Source: Treponema sp. UBA937 (GTDB taxonomy: Bacteria; Spirochaetota; Spirochaetia; Treponematales; Breznakiellaceae). From it: DNA of 49,484 nucleotides. Shown here piece after piece: positions 7,388 through 15,229 of this stretch. The position numbers were made by a program, and so were the translations under genes. Below the pieces are notes generated by a model that made no database searches, was not told the DNA's origin, and saw only the letters and a program-made list of their open reading frames with translations. Numbering within the stretch: position 1 is the first letter of the stretch; every line of letters starts with the position of its first letter. The stretch lies in the NCBI GenBank assembly GCA_002293455.1, contig DBDH01000110.1, forward strand, positions 1,713 to 51,196. Direction: 5' to 3'.

Positions 7388-8848
7388 TCAGCTAAGTCTC
7401 TTAACCGCTTCTTTCCATTGGCGGCCGCGGTCAAATTCGTTTTGGAACATGCCGAACGAAGCGCAGCCCGGCGAAAGAAGAACGATCTCGCCGGAACGTG
7501 CCGATTCCAGCGCGGCTTTTACGGCGGCTTCCATTGTGTTAAAAGGTCCTTTATACGATATTCCCTCTTTTCCCAAAAGCGGTTTCAATTTATCGCTTCC
7601 GGTTCCGTCAAGCAGGATGACGGCTTTTGCTTTTTGAGCTTTCATTGCGAGGGGAGAAAAGTCCAGGTCTTTGTCGGTTCCGCCGGTAACAAGAACTACC
7701 GGGCTGTCGAATGCTTCCAAGGCTGCCGCCGCCGCTTCGGGAATAGTTGCGGCAGTATCGTTATAAAAACGGATTCCGTCTTTTTCATGAAAGAATTCCA
7801 GCCGGTGTTCAATTCCCGGAAAAGAACCCATCGCTTCCCGGATGATTTCGCTTTCAATTCCCAAGTCAAAAAGCGCGAGAGCCGCGGCGAGCAGGTTCTT
7901 TTTCTGATGGTAACCCGGCGTCAACACTTTTTCTGGAACGAGGCAGATCGCTTCACCGGAAGCGAAGCGGATAAACCCTTCTCCTGTGCGGCCGTCAATC
8001 CATCCGCCTGCAACGCCGTCTTCCAATTGATGATCGGCATAACGCATTGTTCTTCCCCGCGTTTCGGCAAGAAATTCCCTGCCCCATGCATCGTCGGCAG
8101 CGATAGTTAGGTCGTCGTTTGTTTGTCCTTCGTAAATGATTTTTTTGTCGGCAATGTAGGCTTTCATGGGGTTAACCGGATCGATGCTTTTGTACCAGTT
8201 AAGATGATCGCTCATGATTGCTGTCAAAACTGCCGTCCGGGGCTTTAAGAGCGCCTGTTTCCCGCCGCCTTTATCGATTTGCCGTCCTCTTAAATCGCCA
8301 AGCTGCCAACTGGAAAGTTCGAGGACGGCATCATCATCTTTTGTAAGATCATCTAAAAAACGCAAAGGCGATACGGTGATATTCCCGCCGAGATATGCTT
8401 TTCCCGGTAAAGGATTTTTTCCGTTTTTCCGGGCAAAATTCAGCCCCCAGTGTAGGGCGGATGCCGTCCCCGATTTTCCTTTGGAACCAGTTACCGCAAA
8501 AAGCCGAGCCGGAGAATGTGCCAAAAAAATCGAAATATCGGTTTCTATGCGTTTAGCGCTTTGTAAATAAGGAGAATCGGGTTTTACGCCGGGGTTTTTC
8601 ACCACGATGTCGGCATTTTTGAAATCTTCTCTATCATGGCGGCCCAAAACATAGCGGATGGGAAGCCCTGCCAGCTCTTTAAGCGAATTCGACAATGTTT
8701 TTTCATCTTGAAGATCGGTAACCGTTACATCGGCTCCTGCCTGAATCAAATACCGCGCGGATTCCACACCGCCTCCGTGAAGCCCCAACCCCATAATGAG
8801 CGCTTTTTTCCCGGCATATATCGATTTTTCTGTATTATTTCCTATCAT
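7388..8848 (-). CDS. murD: UDP-N-acetylmuramoyl-L-alanine--D-glutamate ligase
   Basis: Cytoplasmic Mur ligase adding D-glutamate to UDP-MurNAc-L-Ala in peptidoglycan synthesis. The N-terminal Rossmann-like UMAG-binding domain begins ALIMGLGLHGGGVESARYL. The ATP P-loop is GSKGKSGT at 121-128. The Mur central motif (VLELSSWQLGDL) and C-terminal domain (YNDTAATIPEA, VLVTGGTDKDLDFSPL) are typical. I favour the ATG at 8848, which has AAGGGA just upstream and gives 486 residues. An ATG at 8884 with a weak GGGG would add 12 residues. The family is usually about 440-460 residues. It is divergent from the FecR-domain gene, and the two promoter regions overlap. It is upstream of and coupled to epmA. 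Confidence 0.93.
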   Translation of the reverse strand: MIGNNTEKSIYAGKKALIMGLGLHGGGVESARYLIQAGADVTVTDLQDEKTLSNSLKELAGLPIRYVLGRHDREDFKNADIVVKNPGVKPDSPYLQSAKRIETDISIFLAHSPARLFAVTGSKGKSGTASALHWGLNFARKNGKNPLPGKAYLGGNITVSPLRFLDDLTKDDDAVLELSSWQLGDLRGRQIDKGGGKQALLKPRTAVLTAIMSDHLNWYKSIDPVNPMKAYIADKKIIYEGQTNDDLTIAADDAWGREFLAETRGRTMRYADHQLEDGVAGGWIDGRTGEGFIRFASGEAICLVPEKVLTPGYHQKKNLLAAALALFDLGIESEIIREAMGSFPGIEHRLEFFHEKDGIRFYNDTAATIPEAAAAALEAFDSPVVLVTGGTDKDLDFSPLAMKAQKAKAVILLDGTGSDKLKPLLGKEGISYKGPFNTMEAAVKAALESARSGEIVLLSPGCASFGMFQNEFDRGRQWKEAVKRLS

Positions 8849-8883
8849 TTTCCCTTGGAATTCCTCTATATAGTTAAAAAGCA

Positions 8884-8912
8884 TTGCCCCATTAGCAAGT
8901 TCATAGTATAGT
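8884..8912 (+). promoter_or_regulatory. Promoter for a leaderless FecR-domain transcript
   Basis: TTGCCC at 8884-8889, a 17-bp spacer and TATAGT at 8907-8912, then only 7 nt to the ATG at 8920. The expected start site falls on or next to the A of the ATG, and no Shine-Dalgarno exists. The same -10 hexamer and 7-nt gap recur before the TIGR03546 gene. Confidence 0.7.
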
Positions 8913-8919
8913 ATCTATT

Positions 8920-9987
8920 ATGAAGAAAAGAAATACACTGGTAATTATATTTTTTCTTGTTTTTGCATGTACTTTATTCGGACAGAATGTTTCCGGTGGC
9001 ACGATTTATTCCGCGCGAGGAGATGATTTTGTTATCCTGAGAGATGGAAAACGAATTCTCTACGATGCAAATCGTTTGAATGAAGGTTCGGTGACTTTTA
9101 TTCCCGGGGATAATTTCCAGACCGGACCGCGGAGTTCCGCTGATATTCAATTTGGTGAAAACGGTCCTCTTCTTAAAATCGTTGAAAATTCTTCTATCGC
9201 GTTGGTTAATAACGGAAGCAGCCAGTCTTCGCTGCTGACCTTGAATCTTTTTTACGGAAGGATTCGGGTAAAAAATCTGGATGGCGGTCCTGTAATACAT
9301 ATCGGTTCTTATAACGGTCTTGTGGAAATCAAACGAGGCGACGCGGGAATTGATTACATCATCCGTAGTGATGCAATTACCTTGCAGCCGGAAAATTCCC
9401 CGGCCTCTCCGGTTTTATTTGTAACTAATTTCGCGGGAGAAGTGAATGTTTTTCCTGCAAATGACGGAGCCGCCGTATCAACCTTGCCTCAGCTTTTAGT
9501 GCGTGAAGAAGAAACCGTATCGGTAGAATTTGTTTCATCATTATCCTATGTTGAAAGGAATTCTCTGGAAAGTAGTACAGCGGATTTTTGGCGGATCTAT
9601 GATTTTGCTCCGGTTCCGGTGTCTTCTGCCGCAATAGTGGAACTTCCCGATTCCGGTGCCGAGATTTCATCAGGTGATTCTGCCGCAACGGAAACTGTCC
9701 CTCTTCCTTCGGAAACGGCTGTTTCGTCGAATGTAGAAGAAATCCCTTATACTCTGCTTCCGGTTGAAAATCCCGCGTATGAAGTTCTCGCCAAGAGAAA
9801 GAACAACGCTCTTATTGCGTCGCTGGTTTTTCTTGCCGGGGGATTAGTTCTGGAAGGAGTTGCTCTATACAATCAGAAAGTTGGAAATGTTGATACGAGT
9901 TACTTCCTTTCGCTTTCCGGCATATTGGTTTCGAGTGCGGGCGTTGTCAGTTTAATTCACGGTCTTACGATACACCTGGATGAGTGA
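8920..9987 (+). CDS. FecR-domain envelope protein
   Basis: A 355-residue exported protein. Residues 1-22 form a signal peptide (MKKRNTLVIIFFLVFACTLFG); the cysteine in VFAC could act as a loose spirochaetal lipobox. A FecR-like beta domain follows at about 25-190 (GGTIYSARGDDFVILRDGK, PGDNFQTGPRSSADIQF, LLTLNLFYGRIRVK). Next comes a low-complexity linker rich in S, E, P and V at about 215-280. Two hydrophobic helices near 298-320 and 328-350 end the protein. In treponemes such proteins are common stand-alone envelope components without the FecA/FecI iron-signalling partners; no sigma factor is nearby. The role is unknown. The gene is transcribed divergently from murD. Confidence 0.75.
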   Translation: MKKRNTLVIIFFLVFACTLFGQNVSGGTIYSARGDDFVILRDGKRILYDANRLNEGSVTFIPGDNFQTGPRSSADIQFGENGPLLKIVENSSIALVNNGSSQSSLLTLNLFYGRIRVKNLDGGPVIHIGSYNGLVEIKRGDAGIDYIIRSDAITLQPENSPASPVLFVTNFAGEVNVFPANDGAAVSTLPQLLVREEETVSVEFVSSLSYVERNSLESSTADFWRIYDFAPVPVSSAAIVELPDSGAEISSGDSAATETVPLPSETAVSSNVEEIPYTLLPVENPAYEVLAKRKNNALIASLVFLAGGLVLEGVALYNQKVGNVDTSYFLSLSGILVSSAGVVSLIHGLTIHLDE

Positions 9988-10018
9988 CCCCGGATGCTCC
10001 GCGTGTTGGAAGTTCACA

Positions 10019-10243
10019 TCTAGGGAAACACTGATTTATTCAATAGAGAATACATCAGTGTATTCTTTAGAGCCTCTTGCAAAAACCGCATTTTTAAGCG
10101 GTTGCAATTGCAAAAACTGGAGTTTTGCAATTGCCTCTTTAGTGTGGTTTTTCGCCTGTTTTAGAGGAAAAATGAGAAAAATGGCAGGGCAACGATGATT
10201 GCGGTCTAAAGTCCGGAGTCAATGTAATCAGTGTTGCCTTAGA
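10019..10243. mobile_element. MITE-like element with 18-bp terminal inverted repeats
   Basis: The left end TCTAGGGAAACACTGATT (10019-10036) and the complement of the right end (10226-10243) match at 16 of 18 positions. They enclose about 225 bp with no credible gene. A TA dinucleotide sits at the same place in both ends, as expected if an IS630/Tc1-mariner-type enzyme inserted it at TA. The interior holds nested hairpins and one copy of the dispersed GAGCCTCTTGCAAAA palindrome. The element fills the gap between the FecR and DUF2804 genes. No second copy lies in the window. Confidence 0.55.
10069..10138. repeat. Dispersed palindromic repeat, copy 1 (double hairpin)
   Basis: Starts GAGCCTCTTGCAAAA and ends TTTTGCAATTGCCTCTT. 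It can fold as AACCGC/GCGGTT followed by TTGCAAAAACT/AGTTTTGCAA. The outer boxes match a copy at 17751-17790 and a half-copy at 31967-31990, so this is a dispersed intergenic repeat family. Confidence 0.7.
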
Positions 10244-10260
10244 AACCAGGAAGTTTATTT

Positions 10261-11286
10261 GTGCAGAAAGAAAGTGTAAATGCGGCATCGATTTTAGGTC
10301 CCAATGGAATGCCCAGCTATTTTGGCTGGGCTCGTTCTCCAGTGTTTCGTTACGGCAGTTCTCCTTTGTGGCCGCCGCGAAGACGTATCACCGCATCGGA
10401 TCGATTCATCATTTCTTCATCAAACAACATGCTGGCCATGGAAATTTTAGATGGCGGTTATCTTGGTTATGTGGGGATAACCGTTATCTCCCTGAAGACG
10501 AAAAAGCGGAACACCCGGTATTTTACGATTCCTTTTGCTATGGGGAGTTTTAATATGCCGCAGGACAGTGAAAGCGGATCGGTAAAAATTCAGGAAAAGA
10601 AAATAAACATCGATTTTACCGCGATGGAAAGCGGTTCCCGAATTATTAAATTTGATGTTCCCGGGTTTTCTCATTCTAAAGGCTTAAGGGGATATATTGT
10701 TTTATCTCCTCCTGAAGGAGCCGAATCATTGTACAATTGTATGCCTTGGCGGGAAGACAAACTGGCATTCCGGCTGACCCGGCGTTCGCCCTGGTTTATT
10801 GCCGAAGGCGCGGTACAATTTGGAGAATCGGAACTGCTGTTTTCAAAAAATGACGCGTGGGGAATTCTCGATTGGAACCGGGGCGTTCGTCCCCGCTCGG
10901 ATATCCGCTACTGGGCTGCGGGATGCGGTTTGTGTAACGGGAAACAGACAGCCTTTACCGTTGGTTACGGTTCGGCAGACGGCAGTCAAGGAACAGAAAA
11001 CGGTTTTTTCCTGGACGGAAAACTGCATAAACTTGATCAAGTAACATTCCACATAAACCCTGATAACTGGCTGGAGCCATGGAACTTTACGAGCAGCGAT
11101 CAGCGGCTTGAGATGACATTCAAGCCCATCATGGAACGAACAGGAAGGCATCGCTTGTTGTTTCATACAATGAAACGCCGTCAAGTGTTCGGTCATTTTT
11201 CAGGAAAAATGATTTTAGATGACGGCAGCGAAATCGAGTTCAAAGATATTCTCGGTTTTGCGGAACGCAAGCGGACACGGTTTTAG
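10261..11286 (+). CDS. DUF2804 family protein
   Basis: A 341-residue soluble protein. It shows the DUF2804 pattern: an early RxWxx-like segment, YIVLSPPEGAESL near 140-152, NCMPWREDKLAFRLTRRSPW near 155-175, WGILDWNRGVRPRSDIRYWAAG near 200-220, and NFTSSDQRLEMTFKPI near 276-290. The fold resembles lipocalin-like hydroxyneurosporene synthase relatives, but no enzymatic activity is established for this family. The start is GTG at 10261 with AGGAAG at 10248-10253 (7-nt spacing). The right end of the MITE-like element lies 18 bp upstream, so its promoter may be supplied by or disrupted by that element. The PIN-domain relic begins directly after it. Confidence 0.75.
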   Translation: MQKESVNAASILGPNGMPSYFGWARSPVFRYGSSPLWPPRRRITASDRFIISSSNNMLAMEILDGGYLGYVGITVISLKTKKRNTRYFTIPFAMGSFNMPQDSESGSVKIQEKKINIDFTAMESGSRIIKFDVPGFSHSKGLRGYIVLSPPEGAESLYNCMPWREDKLAFRLTRRSPWFIAEGAVQFGESELLFSKNDAWGILDWNRGVRPRSDIRYWAAGCGLCNGKQTAFTVGYGSADGSQGTENGFFLDGKLHKLDQVTFHINPDNWLEPWNFTSSDQRLEMTFKPIMERTGRHRLLFHTMKRRQVFGHFSGKMILDDGSEIEFKDILGFAERKRTRF

Positions 11287-11291
11287 AGTAA

Positions 11292-11525
11292 AAAGCGAAA
11301 GCGGTTATCGCAAATCTTATAAGTGTTGTCAATGTAATACCTTTAACAGAATCTGATTGCTCAGACGCGCTTGAACTTCCAATGAATGATTTTGGGGATG
11401 CGGTAGTAACAGTATGTGCCAAGAAGATTGATGCTGATTACATCGTTTCACGAGACGAAAAATTTATCAATGCTGATACTAAAGTGCAAGTTATTACGCC
11501 CAAACAATTACTGTCGGTTTTGTAA
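11292..11525 (+). pseudogene. PIN-domain (VapC-like) toxin, C-terminal fragment
   Basis: Seventy-seven codons with no start codon run from just after a stop at 11289-11291. The end of a PIN domain is recognisable: NDFGDAVVTVCAKKIDADYI, then VSRDEKFI and VITPKQLLSVL. The D in FGDAV and the D in SRDEKF fit acidic residues of the PIN active site. A whole PIN toxin is about 130-140 residues, so roughly the first half is gone, and no antitoxin gene precedes it. The fragment abuts the DUF2804 stop codon. Confidence 0.65.
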
Positions 11526-11539
11526 TATATAAGTTAAAA

Positions 11540-11567
11540 TTGACAGATTATAGTATATCCGTATAAT
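11540..11567 (+). promoter_or_regulatory. Consensus promoter and palindromic operator of the HigA gene
   Basis: TTGACA at 11540-11545, a 16-bp spacer and TATAAT at 11562-11567 form a near-perfect sigma-70 promoter. An imperfect palindrome (TATAGTATATCCGTATAATATA) covers the spacer and the -10, a layout suited to autorepression. AAGGAG at 11575-11580 then gives 6-nt spacing to the ATG. Confidence 0.75.
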
Positions 11568-11586
11568 ATATAACAAGGAGTCAAAC

Positions 11587-11889
11587 ATGAATCCTATGGA
11601 TTATATACCCACAATCGGTGAGGTGCTCGCTTCGGAATTTCTTGAACCGCTCCACATCAGTCAAAATGCGCTGGCAAAAGCGCTCGGTATACCGCAAAAC
11701 CGTATAAGCGATATTATTAACGGTAAAAGAGGCATTTCCGCAGACACCGATCTACGGCTCTGTAAATATTTCGGATTAAGCGAAGGCTTCTTTTCCGGAA
11801 TGCAAATGGGGTTTGAACGGATCAGAGCTAAACAGAGGATAAGTAAAGAATTGGAGGCGATTATCCCGTTAAAAGCGGTTTCAGCGTAA
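11587..11889 (+). CDS. higA: HigA-type XRE antitoxin, solitary
   Basis: One hundred residues of the HigA/VapI antitoxin family. IGEVLASEFLEPLHISQNALAKALGIP is followed by the recognition helix region QNRISDIINGKRGISADTDLRL and KYFGLSEGFFSGMQ. This is the classic cro/C1-type HTH of HigA. In higBA systems the RelE-like HigB toxin gene normally precedes higA, but here a consensus promoter stands directly before the gene, and upstream lies only a PIN-domain relic. No HigB-like reading frame was seen. It is therefore a solitary antitoxin or autoregulated repressor, possibly left over from a lost module. It converges on ddl. Confidence 0.85.
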   Translation: MNPMDYIPTIGEVLASEFLEPLHISQNALAKALGIPQNRISDIINGKRGISADTDLRLCKYFGLSEGFFSGMQMGFERIRAKQRISKELEAIIPLKAVSA

Positions 11890-11900
11890 CGATGCTTAAC

Positions 11901-11924
11901 CCGCACAATTCCTATGATGTGCGG
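11901..11924. terminator. Hairpin between higA and ddl
   Basis: CCGCACA at 11901-11907 pairs with TGTGCGG at 11918-11924, in the 42-bp space between two convergent genes. There is no proper T-run on either side, so it is at best a weak bidirectional terminator. Confidence 0.4.
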
Positions 11925-11931
11925 AACAATG

Positions 11932-13029
11932 TTATTCCCGGTTAAATCTTCTTGCCTGAATCTCTTTGTACCGTTCTTCCGCTAAGGTGATAAGATGATC
12001 CAACAGTGCGCCGTATCCGAGCCCTGAAGCTTCGCACATTTTTGGGAACATGCTTATTGTGGTAAAACCGGGCATCGTGTTTGCTTCATTGAGGAAGATT
12101 TCTCCCGTATCCTTCCGGACGAAAAAATCGATTCTGGCAAGACCGGAAATCTCCGATGCCTTACATGCTTTGACAGCAAAATCCCGGATTTTTTTTAATT
12201 CACTTTCATCTAAATTTGCGGGGATAAGCAGCTTCGCGCCGTCAGGGTCGGTGTATTTTGCGTCATAATCGTAAAACTCATGAGTAGGAACAATCTCCCC
12301 CGGCGTGTAGGCTTCGATTTTTCCGTTCCCTGTAACAGAACATTCGATTTCTCTTGCCGGAATAAAAGGTTCTATCAGCACTTTGCTGTCCCAGGCAAGA
12401 GCGTCTTGTAATCTTGTTTCAAGCTCGATTCTGTCTTTTGCAACACCTGCCCCAACGCTCGAACCGGCTCTGGACGGTTTTACAAAAAGGGGATACCGGA
12501 AATCCCTTTCCGCTTGTTCGATAAGTTGAATTTTTTTGTCCGTTTTTTCCCAATCGATTAACCGTACCAAAACATAGGGAACGATGGGGATGCCTGCGTT
12601 GCGCCACAAGATTTTTGCGATATCTTTATCCATGTTGATGGAACTTCCTAATACATCGCATCCTACATACGGAATATCCGCCATTTCCAATAAACCTTGA
12701 ACAGTGCCGTCCTCGCCGAATGTTCCATGTAAAACCGGAAAAACAACATCGGCAGGCAAAGTCCTTCCGTTTTTCAACGTAAGGCAATGCTTCCCCGCAC
12801 CGGGAATCACGGCTATCTGGTGATCAGTCGATGTTTTGATTTCCAAGGCATTGGTATTTTCTGTATCAATATCTTTTTGTAAATACCATGTTCCGTTTTG
12901 GGTAATTCCGATCAACGTTACATCGTATCTGTTTTTATCCAAGTTATTAACTACTGATTTTGCTGATACGCATGACACTTCATGTTCGCCGGATTTTCCT
13001 CCGTAAAGAACCGCAATATGCTTCTTCAT
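11932..13029 (-). CDS. ddl: D-alanine--D-alanine ligase
   Basis: ATP-grasp ligase joining two D-alanines for peptidoglycan synthesis, 365 residues. Motifs: GGKSGEHEVSCVSA at the N-terminus, HGTFGEDGTVQGLLE, FVKPSRAGSSVGA, and the metal-binding end RIDFF followed by LNEANTMPGFT. The segment EFYDYDAKYTDPDG carries the tyrosine typical of D-Ala-D-Ala rather than the phenylalanine of D-Ala-D-lactate ligases; this specificity call is an inference from the family. The ATG at 13029 overlaps the murE stop (ATGA), so it is translationally coupled to murE in a murE-ddl operon. Confidence 0.95.
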   Translation of the reverse strand: MKKHIAVLYGGKSGEHEVSCVSAKSVVNNLDKNRYDVTLIGITQNGTWYLQKDIDTENTNALEIKTSTDHQIAVIPGAGKHCLTLKNGRTLPADVVFPVLHGTFGEDGTVQGLLEMADIPYVGCDVLGSSINMDKDIAKILWRNAGIPIVPYVLVRLIDWEKTDKKIQLIEQAERDFRYPLFVKPSRAGSSVGAGVAKDRIELETRLQDALAWDSKVLIEPFIPAREIECSVTGNGKIEAYTPGEIVPTHEFYDYDAKYTDPDGAKLLIPANLDESELKKIRDFAVKACKASEISGLARIDFFVRKDTGEIFLNEANTMPGFTTISMFPKMCEASGLGYGALLDHLITLAEERYKEIQARRFNRE

Positions 13030-14645
13030 ATTTGTTCTTGCTCCTTGTTAATGTTAACTGAATAGCCCATTTCTTCCAAGGCTTTTTCCGCCTCATCTAT
13101 TTCATCGTAGGGAATAGTTTTTTCAGCATAAATAATTGAATTTTCGTGACCTTTTCCCAAAAGGATAACAAGGTCTCCGGGCTCGGCCATCGCGAAAGCG
13201 GTTCTTATTGCTTTGGGCCTGTCGGGAATAAGAAAAAGATTTTCATCCCGTTTAAGGCTGCCGCATCTTTCGGCAATACAGCCGACGGCGATTTCTTCCA
13301 GAATATCCATGGGGATTTCTCCGCGGGGATCTTCATCACTTAAAAAAATAATGTCCGAATATCGTGCCGCAATTCTTCCCTGTTCGGGACGCTTCTTTGT
13401 ATCCCGCTCGCCGCCGGAACCGAACAGGCTGATGATTCTGTTACCGCTTTTATGTAAGCGTTCCCGAAGCGGGGGAAATATTGTTTCAAAAGATGACGGC
13501 GTATGAGCGTAATCAACTACAACTTCAAAGGACTGCCCTTTATCAACAAGCCACATTCTGCCCCTGACCGGTTTTAGTTTGATGACATAAGGAATAAGTT
13601 CTTCTATCGATATTGATAAAATCTGAGACACGGTCAAAAGCGCGGCAAGAACATTTCCGGCATTGAATGTACCGGGCAGCCGGTCTTTAATGTTGAGGGT
13701 TTTATTCGTTGACCTTAACAAAACCTCATACTGATTTCCTTCCGCGCTGCCGGCAATGGATTGAATACTCGCGTCCGCATCATTTCCCTTGGTACTGAAC
13801 GAATAGACCGGTTTTTTTGTTGACTTTGCAAAAAAATCCGCGCTCTGATCATCGGCATTAACTACGCCGAAGGAAGGAATCTCTGTTTGTCTGCCGCCGA
13901 TAATCTTTTCATGAGAATATGTATCTAAAGCTCGGAAAAGAGCAGCTTTGTCTAGCCGGTACTGTTCCCATGTTCCGTGAAACTCTAAATGTTCGTGGGT
14001 TACATTGCACATAACAGCTGCGTCAAATGCGGCATCTCCAAGACGATTTGTTTTTGATGAAAGGCCGTGGCTGCTCGATTCCACCACCGCGTATTCCAAG
14101 CCGTTTTTTTGCATCTCAAAAAGATGCCGGTGAACAACTGTCGCTTCGGGAGTAGTTTGATGTTCGGGATTCCATTCGATTTTTTCATCAACACAATACT
14201 GAACCGTAGAAAAAAATCCCGCTTTTTTACCGGCTGATCGAAGCAGTTGAAAGATTAAAAAGACAGTTGTGCTTTTCCCTTCGGTACCCGTAACACCAAT
14301 AGTAACGAGCTTCATTGAAGGAAAATCGTAGAAAGCATCTGAAATTGAAGACATCGCAAAACGGGAGTCTTTTGCTTTTATATAGAGAATGCCGTCGGCA
14401 TATTCAGGTAAATCATATTGATGCAGCACAGCCGCCGCGCCGTTCTTAATTGCACTTGCTATAAATGAATGTCCGTCCGCGTGAATTCCCGGCAGGGCGA
14501 AATACATGTTTCCGGGTTTAACCGTTCGTGAATCATACTCAAGCCCGGTAATAAGCGGATCGATTTTTGGATTAGATCGTATTTCCAGAATTTCAGCTTT
14601 CCGAATAAGATCGTTATTAAAAAAATCGGAGAATAGACGTTCCAT
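13026..14645 (-). CDS. murE: UDP-MurNAc-tripeptide ligase (MurE)
   Basis: Mur ligase adding the third amino acid of the stem peptide, 539 residues. The P-loop is GTEGKST at 120-126, with E in place of the more common N. ESSSHGLSSKTNR near 189-201 and YAHTPSSFETI near 379-389 are typical. The amino-acid-selecting motif reads DEDPRGE at 437-443. It keeps the arginine of the DNPR motif of meso-diaminopimelate enzymes but is not identical. Treponemal peptidoglycan is known to contain L-ornithine, so the substrate may be ornithine; this is inference. The ATG at 14645 has no Shine-Dalgarno but a promoter ends 6 nt upstream. The downstream ddl overlaps by 4 nt. Confidence 0.94.
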   Translation of the reverse strand: MERLFSDFFNNDLIRKAEILEIRSNPKIDPLITGLEYDSRTVKPGNMYFALPGIHADGHSFIASAIKNGAAAVLHQYDLPEYADGILYIKAKDSRFAMSSISDAFYDFPSMKLVTIGVTGTEGKSTTVFLIFQLLRSAGKKAGFFSTVQYCVDEKIEWNPEHQTTPEATVVHRHLFEMQKNGLEYAVVESSSHGLSSKTNRLGDAAFDAAVMCNVTHEHLEFHGTWEQYRLDKAALFRALDTYSHEKIIGGRQTEIPSFGVVNADDQSADFFAKSTKKPVYSFSTKGNDADASIQSIAGSAEGNQYEVLLRSTNKTLNIKDRLPGTFNAGNVLAALLTVSQILSISIEELIPYVIKLKPVRGRMWLVDKGQSFEVVVDYAHTPSSFETIFPPLRERLHKSGNRIISLFGSGGERDTKKRPEQGRIAARYSDIIFLSDEDPRGEIPMDILEEIAVGCIAERCGSLKRDENLFLIPDRPKAIRTAFAMAEPGDLVILLGKGHENSIIYAEKTIPYDEIDEAEKALEEMGYSVNINKEQEQI

Positions 14646-14651
14646 ATCGAA

Positions 14652-14680
14652 ATAGTATCTGTAAATTGAATTTATGTGAA
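14652..14680 (-). promoter_or_regulatory. Promoter for a leaderless murE-ddl transcript
   Basis: On the minus strand TTCACA (14680-14675), a 17-bp spacer and TACTAT (14657-14652) are followed by 6 nt and then the murE ATG. The predicted start site is at or beside the ATG. Confidence 0.6.
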
Positions 14681-14773
14681 GATGTTTTTTGAAAACCTGT
14701 TTGCCGAACGCGTCTGGAATTTTTTCTCAGATAAGACGGCGATTCTAATACCATTCGCAACCAAAGGCATACG

Positions 14774-15097
14774 TTAATACAGCTCATCAATCATTGAACA
14801 AATACGGGAAATATTTTCAGTTAGCATTGTTTTAATCTTTTGTTTTTGTTCTATTTTTAAAGCCATTGGTACTTCTTCTTCTGTGTTTATTTCGTTATAA
14901 AACAGACGATAAGGAACAACGTTGAGGGCTTTAGCAATTCTTTCAACATACGTTATTGAAGGAAACCTTCTACCGAGTTCAATCTGTCTGATATAACCGG
15001 GATCGGTATTACAAAGCTCCGCAAGTCTTTCTTGAGTAAGAGCCGCCTCTTTGCGGAATTTTTTCATGTTAGTCATAAAAACCTGTTGAAGCATCAT
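14774..15097 (-). CDS. XRE-family HTH regulator
   Basis: A 107-residue DNA-binding protein. A cro/C1-type HTH occupies about 11-65: MKKFRKEAALTQERLAELCN, then DPGYIRQIELGRRFPS and LNVVPYRLF. A short helical C-terminal tail (EQKQKIKTMLTENISRICSMIDELY) probably dimerises. It is transcribed away from the MBOAT gene and towards murE. A TAGAAT -10 candidate lies 5 nt before the ATG at 15097, which would make that start leaderless. The ATG at 15076, with a weak CAGG, is the alternative. Targets are unknown, and the divergent O-acylation genes are the obvious candidates. Confidence 0.8.
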   Translation of the reverse strand: MMLQQVFMTNMKKFRKEAALTQERLAELCNTDPGYIRQIELGRRFPSITYVERIAKALNVVPYRLFYNEINTEEEVPMALKIEQKQKIKTMLTENISRICSMIDELY

Positions 15098-15137
15098 ACC
15101 CTATTCTAATAGCTCCTATTCACTTAATAACAGAAAC

Positions 15138-15166
15138 TTGACGCTCCTGTATTTGCGAGATAATAT
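15138..15166 (+). promoter_or_regulatory. Promoter of the MBOAT-SGNH operon
   Basis: TTGACG at 15138-15143, a 17-bp spacer and TAATAT at 15161-15166. Transcription should begin near 15173, downstream of the first in-frame ATG at 15167. That ATG therefore cannot be used, which supports the later TTG start at 15230. Confidence 0.75.
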
Positions 15167-15229
15167 ATGCTAATAGCTACTGTTTTAATTCAAACCAAAA
15201 GCATATTGCTCCATTTTGAGAGGTATCCT

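Noticed and set aside
9980..10198. 72-codon frame overlapping the end of the FecR-domain gene
   Set aside because: It runs through the inverted-repeat element, its sequence follows the palindromes, and it resembles no protein.
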